Assembly: GCA_030765065.1 (NCBI GenBank)
Contig: CM060977.1
Location: 91,777,795 to 91,841,794 of the forward strand
Source of the DNA: Deroplatys truncata
Lineage: Eukaryota > Arthropoda > Insecta > Mantodea > Mantidae
DNA: 64,000 bases
Reading direction: 5' to 3'
Shown: one piece after another, positions 55,449 through 64,000 of the stretch
How the letters are laid out: the number at the start of each line of letters is the position of its first letter
How positions within the stretch are numbered: position 1 is the stretch's first letter
Made by a program: the position numbers and the translations under genes
Notes under the pieces: model-generated
Seen by the model: only the letters and a program-made list of their open reading frames with translations
Told to the model about the DNA's origin: nothing
Databases searched by the model: none

Positions 55449-56742
55449 TAGGGTGTATTTTTATTGCTGTCGTATATTTTACATCAAAACAGTAAAAAAG
55501 TTCGTATGAACAAAGGCCTGAAAATCATTTATTTCAGAGTTACAACACAAAATCGAAAGTTATAAAAATTGCTCGCAGTGGCTTCCTCTTGCTTCGATGC
55601 ATGCAGTAATCCTGCGTTGCATGCTCTGCCGTACTCTGTTGAGAATTCCTGGTGGGTTTCGTATTTGGCCAAACCCAGTTTGGATACGTCCTCTCAAAAT
55701 GTCCACATCAGGTACAGGAGTCGCATAAACCAAGGACTTCAAATGTCCCCAGACGAAGAAATCCATTGAATTCAAATCAGGCAATCGATCAGGCCATGCA
55801 ATGGGTCCCCTTCGACCAATCCATCTTTGCGGAAATCGATCATTCAAAAACTTACGAACCATCATACTGAAATGAACTGGAGAACCATTGTGTAAAAACC
55901 ACATTCGTTGGATGATGTCCAGAGGCACATTATCAGTTAAGCGATGCAATTAATTTCTGATAAAATTGTCCATTCAGACGCGGAGAGAAGAAGAAGGGAC
56001 CAATAAGGTGATCATGAATGCTTCCACCCCAAACGTTGAGAGAAAACCTCTGTTGATGGTTGTCCTGTCGTACTTCATTACGATTTTCAAATGCCCAGTT
56101 ATGAGTGTTATGAAAATTGAAGATGCCGTTGCGAGTAAAACCAGCCTCATCCGTGAATAAGATAGAAGCTAGGACATTGATGAACACAGCGCACTGCTGT
56201 AACATGCGTTGACAGAAACGTCTTCTTAGCTCAAAGTCCGCCTCATTTAATCCTTGCACACGTTGAAGGTGATACGGTTACAGAAGATTTTCATGCAGAA
56301 TTTTCCAAGATAGTCACATGACTAACTCTTTCCCTTGCAGCCATACGTCTTGTGCTTTGTGATGGGCCTGCATCCACAGCACGAAGAACTCGTTCAAGTT
56401 CAATGCATCGTACCGCTCTTGGTCTCCCAACATCCGTAGTACTCCTCTCAAATGCGCCATTCTCTCTCAAGCGTTGGTGAATTCGTACGAATGCTCTTGC
56501 ACAGGGTAACGGCCTGTCAAGGTACCTTTCTGCATAAAGTTCACGTGCTCAAGCTGCATTGCCGTCTGCACGGCCATACGTGCAGTGCATACCGTCTGTT
56601 CACTCATGGAATACATCTTCTTTGACCTATAACAACGAAACGGTTGATTTTCAGACCCATGTACATATTAACTCTTTTTTACTGTTTTGATGTCAGGAAC
56701 ACATCCCCCAAATATATGACACCAATAAAGATACACCCTGTA
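55449..56742 (-). mobile_element. DUF4817-type DDE element nested in the Tc1-like one
   Basis: Inverted ends TAGGGTGTATTTTTATTGCT (left) and TACAGGGTGTATCTTTATTG (right, read inward) include inner arms with ATCAAAACAGTAAAAAAG on both sides. TA flanks are present. About 1.3 kb long. The Tc1-like coding sequence reads up to one side and continues from the other. Confidence 0.85.
55560..56600 (-). pseudogene. DUF4817/DDE transposase pseudogene
   Basis: The piece 55,933-56,259 holds the first catalytic block ILFTDEAGFTRNGIFNFHN and NVWGGSIHDHLIGPFFFSP. The piece 55,560-55,949 holds LHNGSPVHF (second block, where relatives have Asp in place of Asn) and DLNSMDFFVWGHLKSLVY. Its C terminus is RRITACIEARGSHCEQFL. 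Upstream (56,260-56,600) the N-terminal part is broken into short frames. At least one frame break at about 55,940 plus the Asn substitution would inactivate it. Confidence 0.8.
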
Positions 56743-57299
56743 TATTACCGACCAAGGGGAGAAAAACATTAAGTTGGTATAAGGAAACTAACGAAACTTT
56801 CCTCAATGGTTTCATGATAACAGCAATGTAAGTTGCAATGGAAAATTAACCATTTGTCGTGTACATATAAAATTGCATGTTTTCAGACTAACGTCTTGAT
56901 CTGTTCTCTATAGTGCAGATGTAAGTAAAGTCTGGTCGCATCAGAATAAGTCATCAAGGCGTACGTCTGCTTCAACCTACAATTTTTTGGAGAAGAGAGA
57001 GAGAGAAATGGAAATACATTCCATACCATTCAGCGACATCCGTGTTGTGTCTGATGCATCACTGATGGAGTTTTGTGCATTTGGGTTACTGAAAAGAGCC
57101 CTTGGAAATAAACGGCCGCAAAGTTTGGATGGTCTCTGGAAAGCTGCCAGGAGGAATGGAATAAACTGGACATCCCTATATTTTGTAGCTGCGGAAGCTG
57201 TGCTGCAGATTGATAGCTCAAGCTAAAGGCTGCCAGATAGAAAATTACTGCTGTTGGAGGCGTGGTTTTTCGTAAGGTAAGGGGGTCTTAAGTTTGTTA

Positions 57300-58370
57300 C
57301 CATAGATTGTGAACAACTCTCTGTATTCCGTGCAGAGAAATTTTAAAACCTCACTGTAGTAACACTTCAATTTATGAGTGCAAAATGTGTTCGTCGAGAT
57401 TCATCTATAACTAACAGAACCGTTATAGCTAAGGGTTTATGAGGCTATGCGCAGGCGCTGTAGTCAGTGTACTCTTTGCCACATGGTGCATGCACTGAGG
57501 AAGCATCACTTTCTACAGTGCCATGGCTGAGAGTCCTCCCACTACTGTGGAAAAACATGCTCGGAAAAGCGTTAAAAGGTGGAGAGAAGACAATTATGTT
57601 AAAGGTTCTTAAGAAATTTCGTGAAAATTACCCGCCTTTAATCGACAATGAATATACTTAGTTGTTGTTTAGCAATAATTGAACTTCGCTGTTAGTGGTG
57701 CAGAATTGCTGCTCTGATTGCATCACGTTTACTTTCTATTGTATTTCCTAACTTGTTCACTTATACAAGTTTAAAGCAAAAGTGGCACATTGGCTTCCAT
57801 TTATGCCATCGCCGCAGCTTTTGGAGGTATTCTATTAGCCTTCACAGGTGGAGTATGCATAGTAAGGAGGAGATGTGTGTATCTATTTACCTTTTCGCGC
57901 ATGCATTGGCGATCTGTTTAACGTGCACAATTTTAGGTCGTTCACATATGAGTACATAGCTTTAAGCAAAGCTTTACTCGTCATCACTTACAATAACCAT
58001 GTTTAAATATATAACTAAATAAAAGCCTGTTTGCCACTTTTTTTAAACAGCATGACTTAAAAGTAGAACTTATAATACAGAGTGCACGAGCTAAAACCCT
58101 TAGATTATCGTTTCAAACTTTGGTTTCAAGTCCAATCACATGGCAATTACCCTTTGTATTTGCAAATGTTTAATAATTCGACTTGGTTTGATTAGGTTTT
58201 ACTTTTCATTATGTCTTTGTACATGATTAATTTCTCATGGCGTTTGCATTATCTGTGCATAATACCAATCGTCATACTTTATCGCAATTCGTTGTAGAGT
58301 TAACCTATACGTTATATTGGTAATTTTCTTTGAACTAAAACGTTACTCTTTTATCTAACCTATATAAAGA
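57300..58370. other. Unassigned sequence
   Basis: The frames at 57,467-57,661 and 57,753-57,959 have no recognisable motif. Confidence 0.35.
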
Positions 58371-58374
58371 TTAA

Positions 58375-58530
58375 ATGGCGGAACTTATGAATTCAGAAGA
58401 AACTGAAATGGAAGTTAAAGTTAAAGAAGCACTCACAAAAAAATATCAGAAAGCAATATGATATATTTAATGGCTTCATTGCCTGGTGTAAGGCAAAACA
58501 TGGTGATAATACTTTCACTGAAAATGACTG
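58375..58530 (+). pseudogene. Possible Crypton-like tyrosine-recombinase N-terminal fragment
   Basis: An ATG at 58,375 opens MAELMNSEETEMEVKVKEAL and continues to LTKKYQKA. A one-base insertion near 58,457 causes a stop at once, but the next frame continues YDIFNGFIAWCKAKHGDN, then TFTEND to a TAG. The pattern (R/K)Y...YD.F..WC......F.E resembles the N-terminal core-binding start of arthropod tyrosine recombinase (Crypton-type) proteins. The catalytic domain is absent. The identification rests on a short pattern only. Confidence 0.35.
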
Positions 58531-59193
58531 CTAGTAAATCATCAAAACATCTGACATCTCGCTTTTTAACGTCACTTCTCTTGTTTCAAGAACGCGTTGT
58601 AAACGTGATCTCTGTTAGTTTCAGGAATCAATATAATACATATTATTGATATTTTACAAATTCGAGCGTTGTCTTACAGATAGTATATGCCACACGTGTT
58701 AAAAGTGTTTTTACTCCTTGTATCATAATCTACTATTATGGAAACAAAATGTAAAAATTAAATACATTATTTTTTTACTCAAAGAGAACACATTTACTAG
58801 ATATTATTTTAATAATTTGTTTAATCTCCATTCTTATCCAACATGTAATTGCCGCCTAGGCGCTGAATCGCTTGGATCCTGGAAGAACTCTGGGTCTAAA
58901 GGCAAATTCTCCCACATTTCATGACAGTGTTCTGCTCTATGCTGATCATCCAGTATAAATAATAAGAGACTCGAAGAATTATAAAAGAAATGAAGAAAAA
59001 ATATTTTAAAATGCTTAAACTAAAATTCATAATGTATCGTAAAAAATATGAAATACTCTTTACTTGTTCACATAATCACATTCCCAGCCATTTTAGAAAT
59101 ATTTTCTTCCGCAATTATGTGCAGTAAAACTTACATTCAAAGAAACGTGCGTCGTGTGTCAAATGTCTTTCTGTAAGAAATAACAAGCTATCG
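58531..59193. other. Unassigned AT-rich sequence
   Basis: No gene recognised. A short frame at 58,718-58,924 lacks motifs. Confidence 0.4.
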
Positions 59194-60092
59194 TTTTACT
59201 TTCTCTACTACGTATAGTAAGTAGGGGAAGTATTGTATTCCACCCCAAAATTTAATACTGAGATTTCACCGGAAATACATGTTTTGAGACCCCCTGAATA
59301 CAAAACAAGCATTTTTGGAAAATGTCCGTGTGTGTGTCTGTGTGTCTGTCTGTGAACAGCATAACTCAGAAACGAACAGTCGGATAAACACCAAACTTGG
59401 TATTTAGGTTCAGTATCTTCCAGAGATGCGACACGAAGGTTTTCAAGAAAATCCCCCCACCCCAGACTACCCTTTACATGGAACATTTTTCGAAAATTTT
59501 AATTTTCTCAAGAATGGCTCTAACGATTTTGATTAAAATATCATATGTTTAAGATATTTTGATGACAAATAAAATGTATATCTTGAATTTTCTGGGAACG
59601 TCTCCAAAAGTATTCTTCATTGTGAACGACTTTTGCATAACTTGTAAACCATAAGAGATAGATAAAAGTTTACTACACGAAAAATGTAGATCGCGTTAAA
59701 ATACACAATTTATGTCGTATACATTTTTTTGTTGAGTGAACCATTTTCGAGATATTGCTTGTTATTCCCTTAAATTTTTCAATCTTATTTTTCAAATGGG
59801 AATTCGTTATTCATTTTTTTTGTCTTGGATATGCAAAGAGTATTAATCTGTGGCAAAGGGAATGCTGCTGCACCTAGCAACCAGCTATTAAGAGATACGT
59901 ATGTGCTTAAAGGCTACCGTATTTCCAAATTGCCCTTGTAAATATACATTCCCCTTACATCTACAAGAAAATTAGCAATAAGATAGACTCTGCAAATGTT
60001 TATCTCGATTAACATGAGGTAGACGGAGAATAAGCGTTTGTAAAAATAGTTTGTACAAGAGTAGAGAAAGTCATGTGAGTGTAACACATCAT
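59194..60092 (+). repeat. Rep-X subfamily 2, full-length copy
   Basis: The cleanest full copy, about 900 bp. Left end TTTTACTTTCTCTACTACGT with a terminal palindrome (TACTATACGTAGTAG on the reverse strand), GTGTGTGTGTC tract at about 59,328-59,340, AAACTTGGTATTTAGG block, ATTCGTTATTCATTTTTTTT region, TCTACAAGAAAATTAGCAAT, then right end AGAGTAGAGAAAGTCATGTG. The minus frame 59,208-59,486 is repeat read in reverse. Confidence 0.85.
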
Positions 60093-60106
60093 ATTTTTTA
60101 CCTAAT

Positions 60107-60576
60107 TACCTTCTCTACTGCTTACGTATAGTAAACAGAGGAAGGATTGCTTTCCATAAAACAAATCGACACCCAAATTTCACGGAAAATACACGTTTTG
60201 AGGTCCCTTAAATCAGTTTTAGAAAAAGTTCGTGTGTGTGTGTCCATGAACAGCGTAACTTAAAGACGAAATGTTGGTCAATTACAAAACTTGGTTTTTA
60301 AGTTCGGCGTCCTCTAGAGGATACGCTACAAACATATGCAAGAAAATCCCTCACCCCAACCTACCCTTTAAATGGAAAACGTTTTCGTTATTTTTTATTT
60401 TTTCAAAAATTTCCCTAACGATTTTGATTAAAATAACATATGTTTAAGAAGTTTTATGACAAATAAAACGTATAGTTTTTCTGGGAATACCTCAGAAGTT
60501 CTATTCATTCGGAAGGAATTTTGTACAGGCTGTATAACTGGTAAACGTTAAGTGATAGACGGAAACGTACTTTACA

Positions 60577-60612
<36 letters not shown>

Positions 60613-60958
60613 CATACAGTTTATTTTAAATAACTTTTCTTTGTGGGCCTAAGCCATTTGTGAGAAATCCGTAATTAATGCTTGGAATTGTTCAATACCG
60701 TGTCATTATTATAAGGTCATTTCGATATTTCGTTGTTTCTCGCGATGTCATGGAAACAGTATGGAATTTTAAGGCCAGTATATAGCGTCCAGTTGTTAAA
60801 ACATTTGACTATCGCTGTTACTTTTTTTGTCTATAACGAAATGTAACAGTTTCTGCAAACCTTGGTCTTGGTTATAATGACGTAGGTAGAAAAATAAACG
60901 TTCGTAAGAATACTTTGTTTACCCACTAATAAGGAATAGAGGGTAGAGAAAGTCATGT
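60107..60958 (+). repeat. Rep-X subfamily 1 copy with TA expansion
   Basis: Begins near CCTTCTCTACTGCTTACGTA, about 15 bp after the previous copy ends, and finishes with GGGTAGAGAAAGTCATGTAA. A (TA)n tract of about 35 bp occupies 60,578-60,612, at the spot where other copies read ACAAAAAATGTAGATCT. Confidence 0.8.
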
Positions 60959-60961
60959 AAT

Positions 60962-61222
60962 GGGTTAGTGTTTGTTCTTACTACCTCGGCACCACAAGCG
61001 GTGGGCACTGGCGGCACATGAAGTAAAATGCTAATTGGGAAAGGAAATTTGGGTAGAAAGCGTTACAGGCCCAAGTTTAGGGTAAATTCTTGGCTTTATG
61101 AGAGTTGAGGAAAACCAAGAAAAAACTTAGGCAGGAAGGAGGATCCTGGCTAGATTTGAACTGTGGACCTCCTGCCCACCAGTTCATGCTTTAAGTAGCT
61201 GGGCCACCCGTGTCGGTATGAT
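60962..61222 (-). mobile_element. SINE-C, tRNA-derived
   Basis: Read on the minus strand: GGGTGGCCCAGCTACTTAAA (A box), then GGTCCACAGTTCAAATC (B box), then a tail region ending near the Rep-X right end. No second copy was found in this window, so the family name is provisional. Confidence 0.5.
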
Positions 61223-61735
61223 GCTTTTTTGCAAGTATATTCGTTTATAACACCGATGTGTTCGCAATCTATTACACAGGGTTTGTAAATATCTTTTAGT
61301 CTTTTAGGAGTATATGAATTGAAGTTAAAAAGTATTTTATAGGCAATGTCCGTCAGAAACAACAGGACTTTTCAACGGTAAAGGAATTACGAAATCGGCT
61401 GAGTGGTGTTTGCGATTACCCTACGTACAAATATACAGTGCCTTTCCTTCACATTGGGGCCACTATAGTTCAGACTCCAGCCGAAACATTCATAACATCC
61501 CCGCAACCGCCTCATGTCCTCATAGTTACAATTACAATGAAAATAAGCATATACCTCGTTATAAGAGAAGTTGAAAATGTTTTCCTTCTTTATCTACATA
61601 CTTCTGGCATCTACTCAGGAAATTTTAATGCACACAGGATACAATTTCTCGCCTGATGTTTTATTTTGATTCCTAGAATGTATACACTTTGTAGCATACA
61701 TCTTGTGTTTCAAGTTTCCCAATAGATAAAAACAC
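61223..61735. other. Unassigned sequence before the LINE
   Basis: No gene is recognised. The LINE similarity begins near 61,738. Confidence 0.4.
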
Positions 61736-61737
61736 AT

Positions 61738-64000
61738 GCTGTTAAATCAAGGGATCGTGAGGGCAATCATTCTTTACTAGTAAATAGTTGGTATAACGAT
61801 CAGTGTAAAACAGCGAAGAAAGCAGCGGAATCTGCACTTGTCAAATACAGAAGAGAGGGGGGTGAAGAACGTAGAATTTCTTTTGCAAATCTAAGAATGT
61901 CATATAGGGAAGTCCTAAAGCAGAGCAAAACAGCTTGGCAGGACGCAAAGGCAGAAGAGGTACGTGAAGTAGTCGAAAATGGGGAAATTGGTGACATGTG
62001 GAAAGTTATTAGACAGATTCGAAGGCGAAGGTCCATTCAGGCAACTATCCCTGCTGGAGAATGGATAAAGCACTTTAAAACAGTCTATGAAGGAGGGGAG
62101 TTTAGGATACAATTAAATACTTTGGCCGCTGAAGGGATGACTGGGGCTCCAATTGTGCAAATGCTTGATTATGAAATTAGCACAGCAGAGGTTGTTCGTG
62201 CAATAAAATGTTTAAAAAACGGGAAGGCAGCTGGTATAGAGGGCTTGTCAGCTGAGTTCTTCAAGATCTCGCTAGAAGTTAATAAAATGGTAGATTTCTA
62301 TAGAAAAAGCTTCAATCAAATATTTGAAGGCGGAGAATATCCGGAAGCATGGAAAACCGCCATTATCCAACCTCTTTACAAGGGCAAAGGGAGTTACAGC
62401 ATGCCAGGAAATTACAGGGGTATCTCACTGCTCTCTATATTTGGAAAAATTTACAGTAGAATCTTATATGAAAGAATTAAGTGTTGGGCCAAGACACATC
62501 ATAGGATTTCTAAATTTCAGGCAGGATTTAGGGAAGGTTTCTCGACTATTGACAATGTCTTTGTTCTGAAAACAATAATTGATGACAATTTGAGAAATAA
62601 AGGTGGTAAGGTATATACTGTATTTGTAGATTTTAAAATGGCATTTGATACTGTAGAACGCAGTGCTCTCTGGGAGAAATTAACACGTAAAGGACTTTCG
62701 GGGAAAATGATTAGAGCACTTAGGGCAATGTATAAAGAAGTTAAGTTTGTTATCAAGACCGATCAGCACAATACATCAGAATGTAACATAGCGCAGAGGG
62801 GGGTTAAACAGGGTTGTATACTATCTCTGTTACTTTTTAATTTGTTTATTGATGATATTGTTAGCGTGATGACGGAGGAAGACATAGATGCACCGACAAT
62901 CGCAGACCAAAAAATACCAATTCTTTTGTACGCGGATGACATTGTAATTCTTTCTAAAACGATAAAAGGTTTGCAGTCTGGTTTAAACGCTCTTAGACAA
63001 TATTGTAGGCAATGGGGTAAGGAGGTAAATATTCTTAAAACTAAAACAGTCACCTTTAAAAATGGATATGTGTACGGCCAACATGAAAAGTGGATCTATG
63101 GGGAGGAAGAAATTCAAAATGTTAAACACTTCGATTACTTAGGAGTAAGGTTTGATATGGGCGGAAAATGGAACAAGAACATGGAGTTTATAAAACACAA
63201 AGGGATTGGACAACTTTCTGAAGTATTAAGGATATTGACACGGGTACCAGATATGCCAGTAAAAACATTACAGACCATGTATGAAGCAATGGTTAGGTCC
63301 TCATTACTATACGGCAGTGAAGTGTGGGGATGGGAGAGGGTGGATAATGTAAATAAAATACAATGCAATTTCTGGAAGCGCATTCTAGGGTTGGGGAGGG
63401 GTACTTCAAACTACGGAGTTCTTCGGGAAGTAGGATGCTGGGAAGATGCTGTTTTTGCTAAACTAAACGTAGTTAGGTACTGGCTGCGAATAATTAAAGG
63501 TGATCAAACAACTCTGAGAGCAATATGTTATCGTCATCAAATGAACAACATAGAGCATCCAAAATGGTGGGCGGCGGGGTTGCAACGCGAATTATCAAAT
63601 ATTGGCTTAAAGATATTTGGCAAGGGGGTAATGAAAATACACACAGTGCCGTGAGAAAGGTCAAAAGACGACTATGCGATATAAACAGGCAGAAAATAGA
63701 ATCTGAATGTAGACAAAGATCAACATTGGAGCTACAAAATGAAATAAAAACTAGGTGGGGTAAGGAAACATATATTTTGGAATTGAGTATAAAATAGAGG
63801 ACTGGAATAGCATGGCTTAGGTTGGGAGGGTGGAAAGCTCGCAAGATTGTTGATGACGATAGCAGGAGGATTTGCCCATTATGCGGGGAACAAGAAGACT
63901 GGACGCATATTTTGGCAGCATGCGTGCAGACGGGGGGTATTAGGGAAAAACTATTACCGGAAGTATTTTTGGCTTCCAACAGACGGAGGGCAGCATGCTG
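61738..64000 (+). mobile_element. 5'-truncated LINE (non-LTR retrotransposon)
   Basis: Reverse-transcriptase reading frame open from about 61,741 (no ATG needed; SWYNDQCKTAKKAAES is the usual linker after an endonuclease domain). The endonuclease part is missing, so the copy is 5'-truncated. The element continues past the window edge. A second, minus-strand fragment of the same family lies at 20,595-21,016. Confidence 0.9.
61897..63654 (+). pseudogene. LINE reverse transcriptase, long open frame then shifted
   Basis: From the first in-frame ATG the frame gives 585 residues; the similarity in fact starts upstream at about 61,741. Reverse-transcriptase landmarks: linker and KCLKNGKAAGIEGLSAEFFK; WKTAIIQPLYKGKGS; GNYRGISLLSIFGKIYSRIL; FQAGFREGFSTIDNVF; catalytic Asp near residue 245 in FVDFKMAFD; RGVKQGCILS; YADD at residues about 345-348; then thumb-like sequence with LLYGSEVWGWERV. 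A frameshift near 63,610 makes the end read KIFGKGVMKIHTVP. The true frame (frame of 63,525) continues KVKRRLCDINRQKIESECRQ to a TAG at 63,795-63,797. After the TAG it resumes to a zinc finger C-x2-C-x7-H-x4-C (63,873-63,923, ICPLCGEQEDWTHI). The clade is uncertain (CR1/Jockey/L2/RTE-like group). The long open frame with both catalytic blocks intact suggests a fairly young copy. Confidence 0.85.

Larger units (their letters stand above)
54938..57290 (+). pseudogene. Tc1-like transposase pseudogene split by a DDE element
   Basis: The N-terminal part (about 54,970-55,225) includes ARGVGFTIFKKVISCVLN and KGKATSGPIPKCKKQGNPQS. After a frame change, GYKLLPNTLHYVPLTADN and VVFLDEAYAYLSDCNKTSAI follow (first catalytic Asp in LDEAYAY, near 55,400). 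The frame is interrupted at 55,446 by another element and resumes at 56,745 as YYRPRGEKN. The second catalytic block reads HQNKSS, where Asp would be expected (near 56,943). The C-terminal block SLMEFCAFGLLKRALGNKRP and LDGLWKAA lies at 57,060-57,140. Element ends were not identified. Confidence 0.7.

Noticed and set aside
63494-63979. 161-codon minus-strand frame at the right edge
   Set aside because: Antisense of the LINE C-terminal region. Its similarity to the plus frame at 20,595-20,882 only reflects that the latter is also antisense to a LINE fragment.

Overview
The window looks like intergenic DNA from a large, transposon-rich insect genome. The evidence is AT-rich sequence, no prokaryotic gene layout, and many Tc1/mariner-superfamily transposase remnants, including types with the insect-associated DUF4817 helix-turn-helix. 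There are several tRNA-derived SINEs, non-LTR retrotransposon pieces and a Gypsy-like LTR element primed by tRNA-Lys. The mix reminds me of cockroach or termite genomes, but that is an inference from memory of similar repeats. I found no intact host gene, rRNA, CRISPR array or bacterial operon.

Layout. 1-6.5 kb: an interspersed repeat called Rep-X here, SINE-A copies, and unassigned AT-rich DNA. 7.1-8.7 kb: a broken mariner with a SINE-B inside. 9-20 kb: a fold-back Rep-X copy, a decayed Tc1-like element, SINEs and TA microsatellites. 20.6-24.1 kb: LINE 3' fragments and a SINE-B inserted in a SINE-A. 25.5-31 kb: Rep-X followed by a complete but pol-less LTR element (26,527-30,843) on the minus strand, with two 923-bp LTRs that look identical, a perfect 4-bp target duplication, a tRNA-Lys primer site and one coiled-coil Gag-like ORF. 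31.2-35.7 kb: a mariner deletion derivative carrying a MITE, then a Rep-X copy carrying a solo LTR related to the LTR element and a SINE-A. 36-40.4 kb: several Rep-X copies. 40.4-52.9 kb: a cluster of decayed DDE elements (DUF4817 type, mariner types, one nested palindromic element), SINE-D and two unrecognised ORF regions. 54.9-57.3 kb: a Tc1-like element split by a DUF4817-type element. 58.4 kb: a possible tyrosine-recombinase (Crypton-like) start. 59.2-61.2 kb: two Rep-X copies in tandem and a SINE-C. 61.7-64 kb: a 5'-truncated LINE with a long reverse-transcriptase ORF that runs off the window.

No genes here work together as a host pathway; the content is layered mobile DNA. The most recent-looking event is the LTR element. 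It lacks pol and so would need proteins supplied by another element. Its LTR carries TATA, CCAAT and a perfect three-unit heat-shock element in promoter order on the transcribed strand. The most abundant unexplained component is Rep-X, roughly a fifth of the window by my estimate. It has CTTTCTCTAC/GTAGAGAAAG ends, at least two subfamilies and several fold-back or tandem-headed copies. All alignments were made by eye.
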